This document shows positions 1 through 5,230 of a DNA stretch of 6,009 bases, one piece after another. A program made the position numbers and the translations under genes. The DNA comes from Acidimicrobiia bacterium (GTDB lineage: Bacteria; Actinomycetota; Acidimicrobiia; Acidimicrobiales; Ilumatobacteraceae). The notes under the pieces are model-generated. The model was not told the DNA's origin, made no database searches, and saw nothing but the letters and a program-made list of their open reading frames with translations. The stretch spans positions 1 to 6,009 of the forward strand of contig RFMT01000242.1 in NCBI GenBank assembly GCA_009927565.1, in the 5' to 3' direction. The first letter of the stretch is position 1; the number at the start of each line of letters is the position of its first letter.

Positions 1-225
1 GAGGTACGGCACGGCGGGCAAACCTGGCACACCAATACCGCGCATCGAAAAAGGAATTAGCCCGACCCACGCCGAGCCGTCGCACACGTCGACTTCGAGT
101 CCGTCTGGCAAAATTCGTGCGACTTCTTCGACGCTGTAGCGAAAGTGAATATATGCGAGGTCATACCAGCCTTGTTTCATCACCGCGCGGCGCACGGGCT
201 GAGGGCAAACTTCTGAATAACTCAT
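1..225 (-). CDS. DUF2071 (YqjF-like) family protein, N-terminal part, 3' end outside the window
   Basis: An open frame of 75 codons starts with ATG at 225 on the minus strand and runs off the left edge without a stop. The protein begins MSYSEVCPQPVRRAVMKQGW. The pattern W(20)-x-x-L-x-x-I-H-F, then ILPDGLEVDVCDG (residues 38-50), then AWVGLIPFSMRGIGVPG (52-68) is what I associate with the N-terminus of the DUF2071/YqjF-like family: a Trp, an LPxGL segment, a D-G-x-A-W-V-G segment and a PF-x-M segment. Members are usually soluble proteins of about 200-260 residues with no established biochemical role, so roughly a third is present. The start follows the stop of the upstream membrane protein gene by 9 bases, with only a weak purine-rich stretch (AGAGAT) ahead, which suggests translation coupled to that gene. 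The family call is by pattern memory; the function is unknown. Confidence 0.72.
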   Translation of the reverse strand, partial: MSYSEVCPQPVRRAVMKQGWYDLAYIHFRYSVEEVARILPDGLEVDVCDGSAWVGLIPFSMRGIGVPGLPAVPYL

Positions 226-234
226 CGCTGATCT

Positions 235-735
235 CTACGCACGAACTACTTGCAACAACATCACAGAGCAAACAACTGCACGTGCACTCCAAGCAATTGT
301 TCGCGGCCAATTCGTCACCACTAGACGTCGGCCAACATCAGCAGTTGGGTTTGAGGCCATCTTTGAATGCAGCGGCACAGACAAAAACACCGTGCTACCA
401 AGCGCAACTGCCAACAACACTGCGCCAATCCAGGGCAAAACCAAACTCACAGCATCAGGGCGACTGACCAGCAGCCATAAAGTAGTCACACCTTCGGCAG
501 CCATCGGCAAAGCCAACACCTGACCCGTGCGTCGTTGATGTACGACTGCGGTTTCGACTGCACGATCAACAGGCACAGTCGCCAACAGCGGATAATGAAC
601 CCACTGCACGAACCAGATGACACCAGTCATCACGGCCGTAGCAACAAAATTCGCCAACAAAATTAAATCAATCACAATTTGCTCACTTCTGCAGAATACT
701 CTGTTGATTTGTTCAGACTGAGAAGTCACAATCAT
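235..735 (-). CDS. Uncharacterised four-helix integral membrane protein
   Basis: This is a 166-residue inner-membrane protein with no assigned function. Hydrophobic segments lie at about residues 22-45, 74-91, 99-121 and 147-163. Polar conserved-looking motifs sit near the membrane edges: VQWVHYPL (43-50), HQRRT (66-70), PMAAEG (77-82), SVPLHSKM (119-126) and TNWPRT (141-146). Their His, Glu and Arg residues near the membrane suggest a small conserved family rather than a random hydrophobic ORF; I cannot name a Pfam entry with confidence. It sits 28 bases after the dmdA-like gene and 9 bases before the DUF2071 gene, so it is probably co-transcribed with both. The first 20 residues are polar, and GTG at 675 (Val21) is an alternative start. 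I keep ATG at 735 because a TATAGT -10-like hexamer lies five bases upstream of it. Confidence 0.75.
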   Translation of the reverse strand: MIVTSQSEQINRVFCRSEQIVIDLILLANFVATAVMTGVIWFVQWVHYPLLATVPVDRAVETAVVHQRRTGQVLALPMAAEGVTTLWLLVSRPDAVSLVLPWIGAVLLAVALGSTVFLSVPLHSKMASNPTADVGRRLVVTNWPRTIAWSARAVVCSVMLLQVVRA

Positions 736-746
736 TGATAACTATA
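736..746 (-). promoter_or_regulatory. Putative -10 element for a leaderless transcript of the membrane protein gene
   Basis: Read on the minus strand, the word TATAGTTATCA abuts ATG at 735. TATAGT (746-741) resembles a sigma-70-type -10 box, and the 5 bases to the ATG would put transcription start at or within a base or two of the start codon. The same 11 bases occur at 3305-3315 ahead of the HTH gene, which strengthens the case. A convincing -35 box is not seen; the upstream bases are the end of the dmdA-like gene. It would act as an internal promoter in the minus-strand cluster. The role is inferred. Confidence 0.4.
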
Positions 747-763
747 AAAAATGTCGCGTGGTT

Positions 764-1908
764 TTACGGAAACGGAACCGGTGAAACCTTTGCAGAGAAT
801 TCGCCATCAGGGGTTTGAACAGTCACCTGTGTGCCAACCGATATGTAGTCAATAGCGAGTTGACCGAGTGAAACATTCGTCTCAAGACGTGGCGACCACA
901 CCGCCGAAGTCACCGAACCAATTTGCTTGCCGTTCGCTTTGACGGGCCACGGGTTGCGATTCGCGGGAACTTTTGGTCCATCAATTGTCAAACCGCAAAC
1001 ACGACGATCAATGCCCCGCTTGGCAACCGCACGAATTGCGTCGAGGCCAATCGCCTCAATGTCGGCATCTAGCGAAACATACTGCTCCATTGCTGCTTCG
1101 AGAGGTGTGTCTGCGCGAGTGATGTCAGAGCCGTAAGTCATCAAGCCTGCCTCGATGCGCTCGATCAAGTTCGGGCAACCCGGACCAATATCGAATTGTT
1201 TACCAGCCTCAGCCAGCGCATCGTAAAGTTGCAAACCGATCGCAGCGTCGTCGACATAAATTTCAAAGCCACCTTGGGCACTCCATCCACTGCGTGCCAC
1301 CAAAAACTTGTGACCCCGAAAATCGAGATTGTCGAACCTGAAGAACTTCGTCTTTCGAACCGCCTCGCCAAAAACAGCAACAACGACCTCTTCGGCTTTT
1401 GGTCCTTGCACGGCGAGGGGCCAGATCTCTGGTTCAAAAATCTGCACATCAAGCTTCATGCCGAGTGCGATGCCCTGTGCCCAGAGCAAAATATCTAGGT
1501 CTGAAATTGAAAACCAAAACCGATCTTCAGCGACTCGAATCGCAACCGGGTCGTTGAGCAAAAAACCATCTTGGTCACAAACTGGCGCAAGCGCGCACCT
1601 GCCGATCTCGAGTTTGCGCAAATCACGAACGGTCATTAGCTGCGCGAGTCGTGCCGCATCTGGCCACGCAGTTCAACTTGTCGCTGACAAGAAACATCCC
1701 AAAGCTGAACTTTGCTCCGAAGGTGAAAATAATCTTCCTCGACTCCGCGAATGCGTGTCGGCAACAACATGTGGTTATAAATCGTGTAAGCCTGCACGCC
1801 GAAGTCTTCAACACGACTTGAAAATGGTGTCGAACGAGTGCGACGCGTAATCGCCAATTGTGGCGCATTTTTTGGCGGCTGAATTGTCGGTGTGTAAATC
1901 ATCGTCAT
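764..1908 (-). CDS. dmdA: DmdA-like dimethylsulfoniopropionate demethylase, interrupted by an apparent one-base frameshift
   Basis: DmdA transfers a methyl group from dimethylsulfoniopropionate to tetrahydrofolate, giving methylmercaptopropionate; it belongs to the GcvT aminomethyltransferase fold and is cytoplasmic. The reading begins at ATG 1908 (MTMIYTPTIQ...). It shows DmdA-typical stretches: SRVEDFGVQAYTIYNHMLLP (31-50), VEEDYFHLRSKVQLWDVSCQ (56-75), then, after the shift, RDLRKLEIG, LNDPVAIRVAEDRFWFSISD, KFFRF, ARSGWSAQGGFEIYV and GCPNLIERIEAGLMTYGSD. With one base restored the protein is 381 residues, near the family length. The frame from 1908 stops at 1636-1638 (TAA), while the next frame carries on to TAA at 764-766; one base (C on the coding strand) appears to be missing near 1661-1663. 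The start overlaps the DUF1326 stop as ATGA; ATG at 1902 is an alternative. DMSP specificity over related GcvT-like demethylases is likely but not proven. Confidence 0.82.
1661..1663 (-). other. Apparent single-base deletion in the dmdA-like gene
   Basis: On the coding strand the text reads CGT GGC CAG ATG CGG and soon hits TAA. If one C is added to the CC, it reads CGT GGC CCA GAT GCG GCA CGA CTC GCG CAG CTA ATG, giving RGPDAARLAQLM, which joins directly to TVRDLRKLEIG and matches what this fold family has here. The loss is in a short C run, a common place for read or assembly indels. A true mutation cannot be excluded. Confidence 0.85.
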
Positions 1909-2519
1909 GGGCCGACCCACTTGATCTGACAAATCTCTGCGCTGCGACCTTCGAAGTTCCATACTCGACCGAACGCACGCACTCGACCTTGGGCCGCCTT
2001 GGCAACGACAACTTCTGGGCCCATCCAATATTGCGTGTTGACTACGCTCACCTCTTCGTTCTCGCGCGCGCCACCAATTGGCTCTACTGCACCCTGAATG
2101 AACTTGCCGACACTCAACGAACGCTTCTGACCTTCGGTGACATAACTAATCGGTGAACGCGAGGCGCCAAGATATTCACCGACGAGCAACTTGAATAATC
2201 CTGTCGTGCCACGACTCGCACCGGTAAAAATATTTTCGATCTTCTCAAATTGTTCGTCGGTTGCACGCTCGTCAATCCACAGAGCGGTCGTCCAGTTGCC
2301 GCGCTCCATTTTGCCCGGAATATCTAGCAGCATCGCCACATTCAGACCCGACAAAAATGTCAGCCCTGATTTGCCTTTATCAATGCGCACACCCAGCCAC
2401 GCCTGACAGTAACCCTCGGTCGGCGGATGTGTACCAAGTGAAACAACGCACGGGCAAAACACCGTGCAGTTGCAATTCAAGATTAATTCGCCCTCGATCG
2501 ACCAACTCTCTGTGCCCAT
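1905..2519 (-). CDS. DUF1326 family protein with CNCxxFCPC cysteine motif
   Basis: A 204-residue soluble protein of the DUF1326 family, recognised by the N-terminal WSIEGELILNCNCTVFCPC (6-24), a further Cys38 in a GYCQA context, NWTTALWIDERATDEQFEKI (75-94) and a short C-terminal Cys197. The four clustered cysteines C16, C18, C22 and C24 look like a metal or redox site, but no reaction is established for the family. No signal peptide is seen. The gene starts 31 bases after the DUF2182 membrane protein gene, a pairing I recognise as recurrent in bacterial genomes, and its TGA overlaps the ATG of the dmdA-like gene. A good ribosome site (GAAAGGA, 9 bases from ATG 2519) supports the start. Coupling to dmdA makes a shared regulon likely; the functional link is inferred. 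Confidence 0.85.
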   Translation of the reverse strand: MGTESWSIEGELILNCNCTVFCPCVVSLGTHPPTEGYCQAWLGVRIDKGKSGLTFLSGLNVAMLLDIPGKMERGNWTTALWIDERATDEQFEKIENIFTGASRGTTGLFKLLVGEYLGASRSPISYVTEGQKRSLSVGKFIQGAVEPIGGARENEEVSVVNTQYWMGPEVVVAKAAQGRVRAFGRVWNFEGRSAEICQIKWVGP

Positions 2520-2528
2520 AATTTGATT

Positions 2529-2535
2529 TCCTTTC
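2529..2535 (-). promoter_or_regulatory. Ribosome binding site of the DUF1326 gene
   Basis: On the minus strand GAAAGGA lies 9 bases before ATG 2519, inside the 31-base gap after the DUF2182 stop. It fixes the start of DUF1326 and is the clearest Shine-Dalgarno site in the minus-strand cluster. Confidence 0.7.
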
Positions 2536-2550
2536 GCTTTTTAAATTTTG

Positions 2551-3294
2551 TTAAGGATTTAAATGATCGTGCGCGCCACCAGCACCAGAAAACAGACTCG
2601 CAAAAACTGCAATACCCCACACGATTATCAAAACACCTAGCGGTGTGGTTAGCCGACGCCCAATCACGGGAAACTTCTCGACTGCCATCACCGCGGCGCT
2701 CAGCACCATGAACCAAATATTTGTCAACCCGCCGACGAATGCCAGCAACATCAGGGCCCAACAACAACCAACACAAGTAACACCGTGACGCAGACCCATT
2801 TTGAGTCCCCCAATTGCGCCGTCGCGCCAATGCCGCAGAAAAAACTGCATCGGTGCAAGACATTCAGACTGACAGCGTTGCTTGAGCGAAGAAAATTGAT
2901 ACAGGCCAGCAGTTATCAACAAACCAGCGCTCAGTGACTTGTTCAAGCCGGTGTGCGCATCTAACAAGTTGAGTTCGCCGATCACCAGTTGCAGTGACGA
3001 TGCCCCAAGTGCGAAGCCAAACCAAATGACCGAATATCCCAAAACAAAAGCCCACCAAATCAATTGCGTGGCATTCTGGGTGATGCTACGAAGTGACTGC
3101 AAAACTGGCACAGCCGTGGTTGACATCATCACCAAGGTCATCAATACCCACATCAAAAAAACATTTGAAGGCGCGTGCGAATGAACAGAACCATTCGTCG
3201 ACAGATGATGCTGCATCAGCAACCACCAACCGCTTGCAACTGCCAAAATAAAAAACGGCCACGGTGAATTGGCGACTAATTTGCTCTGAATCAT
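2551..3294 (-). CDS. DUF2182 family predicted metal-binding integral membrane protein
   Basis: A 247-residue polytopic membrane protein of the DUF2182 family, described as a predicted metal-binding integral membrane protein. Hydrophobic segments lie at about 11-27, 43-65, 77-98, 121-133, 174-189, 192-205 and 218-236. Family landmarks are MWVLMTLVMMSTTAVPVL (48-65), YQFSSLKQRC (132-141) with Cys145, WRDGAIGGLKMGLRHG (156-171), CVGCCW (174-179) and a membrane EK pair (206-207). Cysteines 141, 145, 174, 177 and 178 with His170 could bind a metal such as copper, but this is not shown. A His-rich loop (His29, 30, 38, 40) lies after the first helix, and the C-terminus has HDH. It is first in the minus-strand cluster. 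Its ATG lies 8 bases from a TATAGT box with no ribosome site, so its mRNA is probably leaderless. The pairing with DUF1326 supports both calls. Confidence 0.85.
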   Translation of the reverse strand: MIQSKLVANSPWPFFILAVASGWWLLMQHHLSTNGSVHSHAPSNVFLMWVLMTLVMMSTTAVPVLQSLRSITQNATQLIWWAFVLGYSVIWFGFALGASSLQLVIGELNLLDAHTGLNKSLSAGLLITAGLYQFSSLKQRCQSECLAPMQFFLRHWRDGAIGGLKMGLRHGVTCVGCCWALMLLAFVGGLTNIWFMVLSAAVMAVEKFPVIGRRLTTPLGVLIIVWGIAVFASLFSGAGGAHDHLNP

Positions 3295-3318
3295 TGCCGA
3301 TTACTATAGTTATCAGCA
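3281..3318 (+). promoter_or_regulatory. Promoter of the HTH gene, probably leaderless
   Basis: TTGCTC (3281-3286), an 18-base spacer, TATAGT (3305-3310), then 8 bases to ATG at 3319. No Shine-Dalgarno sequence fits before the ATG, so transcription probably starts at or next to the start codon. The -35 box lies inside the first codons of the opposite gene. The assignment rests on sequence match and on the mirror copy on the other strand. Confidence 0.65.
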
Positions 3319-3322
3319 ATGA
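3291..3322. repeat. 32-base near-perfect palindrome spanning the divergent start codons
   Basis: Centred between 3306 and 3307, 14 of 16 base pairs match; only 3298/3315 and 3302/3311 fail. The inner eight bases, ACTATAGT (3303-3310), are a perfect palindrome. The outer ends contain the ATG codons of both divergent genes (3294 minus, 3319 plus). A further matching pair lies outside it at the same centre: TTTGCTC (3280-3286) and GAGCAAA (3327-3333). It holds the core promoters for both genes and is a good candidate operator for a dimeric regulator such as the adjacent HTH protein. Confidence 0.9.
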
Positions 3323-3332
3323 CCGCGAGCAA
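3295..3332 (-). promoter_or_regulatory. Promoter of the DUF2182-DUF1326-dmdA cluster, probably leaderless
   Basis: On the minus strand: TTGCTC (3332-3327), 18 bases, TATAGT (3308-3303), then 8 bases to ATG at 3294. Hexamers and spacings equal those on the plus strand. The two -10 boxes overlap in ACTATAGT, so polymerase could not occupy both at once. The -35 box is inside codons 3-5 of the HTH gene. Confidence 0.65.
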
Positions 3333-3720
3333 ACTGACCTCTAATAAAGACCTGTTGCGGTTTGATTCGATCGCATTCGCGAAATTTCTGCATTTCAAGC
3401 GCAGCCAATTGGGTTGGTCGACTCGCGAACTCGCCCAACGCGCAAAGATCTCGCAGCCATATGTTGTCGCCCTCGAGCGGGCACGTAATACGAAGTCAAA
3501 AACGAAAGCGACACCAACACCAACGGTCGACGTCATCGCCCAATTGGCCTTTGCGCTCGACATCGATGCAAAAACTTTGTTCGCTCGGGCGATGAAGATT
3601 GCGAGTCGCCATGTGTTGCTCGTCGTAGACGAAACGGCGCCGACACCTTTGAAAATCGTTCAGCAATCTTCGATCAACCAACCACAAATTGGCTTTGCGC
3701 GGCAAAGTCTGGCGACATAA
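3319..3720 (+). CDS. XRE-family helix-turn-helix transcriptional regulator
   Basis: A 133-residue DNA-binding protein. Residues about 20-57 (FAKFLHFKRSQLGWSTRELAQRAKISQPYVVALERA) form a typical XRE/Cro-CI helix-turn-helix: RELAQRAKIS then the recognition helix QPYVVALERAR. A Thr/Pro/Lys-rich linker (60-69) leads to a last helix of the domain, VDVIAQLAFALDIDAKTLFA (70-89). The tail from residue 98 (HVLLVVDETAPTPLKIVQ) is not recognised and may be the start of a second domain. The gene starts inside a palindrome shared with the divergent cluster, so autoregulation and control of the DUF2182-dmdA arm are plausible but inferred. The TAA at 3718-3720 lies three bases before the start used for the next ORF. 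That ORF is in the frame a one-base loss would produce, so this gene may be the N-terminal part of a longer protein. Confidence 0.82.
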   Translation: MTASKLTSNKDLLRFDSIAFAKFLHFKRSQLGWSTRELAQRAKISQPYVVALERARNTKSKTKATPTPTVDVIAQLAFALDIDAKTLFARAMKIASRHVLLVVDETAPTPLKIVQQSSINQPQIGFARQSLAT

Positions 3721-3722
3721 GT

Positions 3723-4145
3723 TTGCGTCGCAAAAAATCACGGCAATACAAACCAGCAGACATTGCTCAAGCGCTAAACGACGAATTACAAAACCTGCGC
3801 GTCAAGATAGCCAATCAAACACTGGGTCTAATTTTTAGCGAAACATCCGAGGCGATGACCGAATTTGACAATCCTCAAGCGGTGCTCAAGTTTGAGCATC
3901 AGTGGGCAGATGTTGTCGATAAAGCGACAGAGGCCGCTGGCGCACAATCAGTTTTCAACGTTTGTATTTACAAAATTGCAGATCTAAAAACTCTTGACAA
4001 CCCGATGAAAGCATTTGACGAACTTGTAGAAGTTCACGACGAAATCTGGACTTACACTGACTCAAAACTCGAGTTGTCAAGCACAGATCTGATTCTCGAT
4101 CAGCGATCCAAAATCAGCGCCAGGCTAAAAATTAAACAACACTGA
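3723..4145 (+). CDS. Unrecognised 140-residue ORF, possibly the C-terminal domain of the upstream HTH protein
   Basis: I do not recognise this protein. It begins with a basic stretch (RRKKSRQYK), then mixed helix and strand sequence such as IAQALNDELQNLRVKIANQTLGLIFSE (14-40), AVLKFEHQWADVVDKATEAAG (53-73), SVFNVCIYKIADL (76-88) and AFDELVEVHDEIWTYTDSK (97-115). There are no membrane segments or signal peptide. The only start near the left end is TTG at 3723; no ribosome site precedes it, and the frame stays open upstream beneath the HTH gene to at least 3561. Both points suggest it is not translated alone but joined to the HTH ORF, giving about 274 residues if one base were restored near 3716. 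As a lone gene it would depend on coupling to the HTH stop. It ends 19 bases before acuI. Coding is likely; the boundary is uncertain. Confidence 0.65.
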   Translation: MRRKKSRQYKPADIAQALNDELQNLRVKIANQTLGLIFSETSEAMTEFDNPQAVLKFEHQWADVVDKATEAAGAQSVFNVCIYKIADLKTLDNPMKAFDELVEVHDEIWTYTDSKLELSSTDLILDQRSKISARLKIKQH

Positions 4146-4150
4146 GAAGA

Positions 4151-4156
4151 AAAGAG
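4151..4156 (+). promoter_or_regulatory. Ribosome binding site of acuI
   Basis: AAAGAG, within a purine-rich run from 4144 to 4160, lies 8 bases before ATG 4165. It supports this start and suggests acuI is translated from the mRNA of the upstream genes; no separate promoter is evident in the 19-base gap. Confidence 0.55.
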
Positions 4157-4164
4157 AAAACTCG

Positions 4165-5169
4165 ATGAACACACCAAACACAAGTCGTGCATTTACTGTC
4201 GGCAAAACCGAATCAGGTTGGGCGCGCAAAGTTGTCGACATGCCAATCGATCAACTCGGCGAAGGCGATGTGCTTGTTCAAGTCGAATACTCAGGCATCA
4301 ATTTTAAAGACGGTTTGGCAAGCACTGAGTCTGGCCGCATCGCACGCATCGATCCGCTGATTGGTGGCGTCGACCTCGCTGGCAAAGTTATCGAGTCGTC
4401 GAACTCGAACTTCAAAGTCGGCTCAAGTGTTATCGGCCACGGCTACGACATCGGCGTTGCACATCATGGCGGGTTTTCGCAATACGCACGCTTGCAGTCT
4501 TCATGGCTTGTGCCAATGCCCGCCGGTCTCGACTCGCGAACCGCAATGATGATCGGCACCGCGGGCTACACCGCGGCGCTGTCAATTGACGCACTTGAAA
4601 AAGCAGGTCTCAAACCAGGCTCAGGTCCGGTTCTTGTTACTGGCGCAACCGGCGGTGTGGGCTCGGTTGCAGTTGGCATGCTCGCTTTGCGAGGTTACGA
4701 AGTTGTTGCCAGCACAGGTAAACCAGAAAATGCCGAATGGCTGAAGAAAATTGGCGCGAGCGAAATCATCGACCGCGCTGAAACTTCAGCCGAGTCACCA
4801 AAGCCACTTGAACGTGAACGTTGGGCAGGTGCAGTTGATTGTGTCGGAGGCGCAACACTCGCCTACATTTTTCGCACTCTTAAATACGGATGCAGCGTTG
4901 CTGCAAGTGGGCTCACCGGCGGCACTGGCATTTCAACAACCGTGATGCCATTCATTTTGCGTGGCGTCAACCTACTTGGCATCGACAGCGTACAAACGCC
5001 GATCGAACCACGTAAGGCGATGTGGCAACGAATCGCCACCGACCTTAAACCAACTTGGCTTGAAACACAAAGTGTCGAGATCATCGGCCTCGGCGACTTA
5101 AGCGAACAACTTGACAAAATTTTGGCAGGCAAAATGCGTGGTCGAGTGTTGGTCAACCCGCATTTATAG
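4165..5169 (+). CDS. acuI: AcuI/YhdH-type NADPH-dependent acryloyl-CoA reductase (MDR superfamily)
   Basis: A 334-residue zinc-free medium-chain dehydrogenase/reductase of the YhdH/YhfP/AcuI branch, close to the usual 325-335. AcuI reduces acryloyl-CoA to propionyl-CoA with NADPH in the cytoplasm, removing toxic acryloyl-CoA formed in DMSP and acrylate catabolism. Visible features are a GroES-like N-terminal domain with GINFKDGLA (44-52), GGVDLAGKVIES (67-78), GHGYDIGVAHHGGFSQYAR (91-109), and AMMIGTAGYTAALS (127-140). The nucleotide-binding fold has TGATGGVGSVAVGMLALRGY (159-178) and STGKPE (183-188), consistent with NADPH. The C-terminus RGRVLVNP (325-332) is typical. A ribosome site (AAAGAG, 8 bases upstream) supports the start. 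The nearby dmdA-like gene on the other arm of the divergent promoter favours AcuI over an unspecified quinone oxidoreductase; substrate specificity remains inferred. Confidence 0.88.
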   Translation: MNTPNTSRAFTVGKTESGWARKVVDMPIDQLGEGDVLVQVEYSGINFKDGLASTESGRIARIDPLIGGVDLAGKVIESSNSNFKVGSSVIGHGYDIGVAHHGGFSQYARLQSSWLVPMPAGLDSRTAMMIGTAGYTAALSIDALEKAGLKPGSGPVLVTGATGGVGSVAVGMLALRGYEVVASTGKPENAEWLKKIGASEIIDRAETSAESPKPLERERWAGAVDCVGGATLAYIFRTLKYGCSVAASGLTGGTGISTTVMPFILRGVNLLGIDSVQTPIEPRKAMWQRIATDLKPTWLETQSVEIIGLGDLSEQLDKILAGKMRGRVLVNPHL

Positions 5170-5183
5170 GGGTTGTTCAAACT

Positions 5184-5214
5184 GCGTTATTATTCAACGC
5201 ATCGCGTTAAACGC
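5184..5214. repeat. Tandem GCGTT/AACGC inverted repeats upstream of the aldolase gene
   Basis: Two inverted repeats stand side by side: GCGTT-7 bases-AACGC (5184-5200) and GCGTTAAACGC (5204-5214), separated by ATC. This gives four copies of one 5-base half-site in 31 bases, in the 61-base acuI-aldolase gap and just before the ribosome site. It could be an operator or a small 5' UTR hairpin. No T-run follows, so a factor-independent terminator is unlikely. Confidence 0.6.
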
Positions 5215-5216
5215 AT

Positions 5217-5222
5217 AAAGGA
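5217..5222 (+). promoter_or_regulatory. Ribosome binding site of the aldolase gene
   Basis: AAAGGA lies 8 bases before ATG 5231, a strong Shine-Dalgarno match that fixes the start. It begins 2 bases after the second GCGTT inverted repeat, so anything bound or folded there could affect translation. Confidence 0.7.
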
Positions 5223-5230
5223 CACGCACC

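Noticed and set aside
226..234. Search for tRNA, rRNA, CRISPR or insertion sequence elements across the window, including the short gaps
   Set aside because: All gaps are short (9 to 61 bases), no cloverleaf or direct-repeat array was seen, and no transposase-like protein is encoded.
117..467. 116-residue plus-strand open frame
   Set aside because: It lies opposite the DUF2071 start and the membrane protein gene, both with family-like motifs; its translation shows no domain.
764..1636. dmdA-like gene as a natural 290-residue protein from ATG 1636
   Set aside because: The frame just upstream encodes the missing N-terminal DmdA motifs (YNHMLLP, QLWDVS) and joins after one base is restored.
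1329..1850. 173-residue plus-strand open frame across dmdA
   Set aside because: It is antisense to clearly conserved DmdA protein in both of its frames, and its translation is low-complexity Ser/Arg/Lys-rich with no recognisable motif.
4863..5180. 105-residue minus-strand open frame over the end of acuI
   Set aside because: It is the antisense shadow of a well-conserved MDR C-terminus.
5184..5214. Inverted repeats as the acuI terminator
   Set aside because: Stems are only five pairs and no T-run follows; the repeats run straight into the ribosome site of the next gene.
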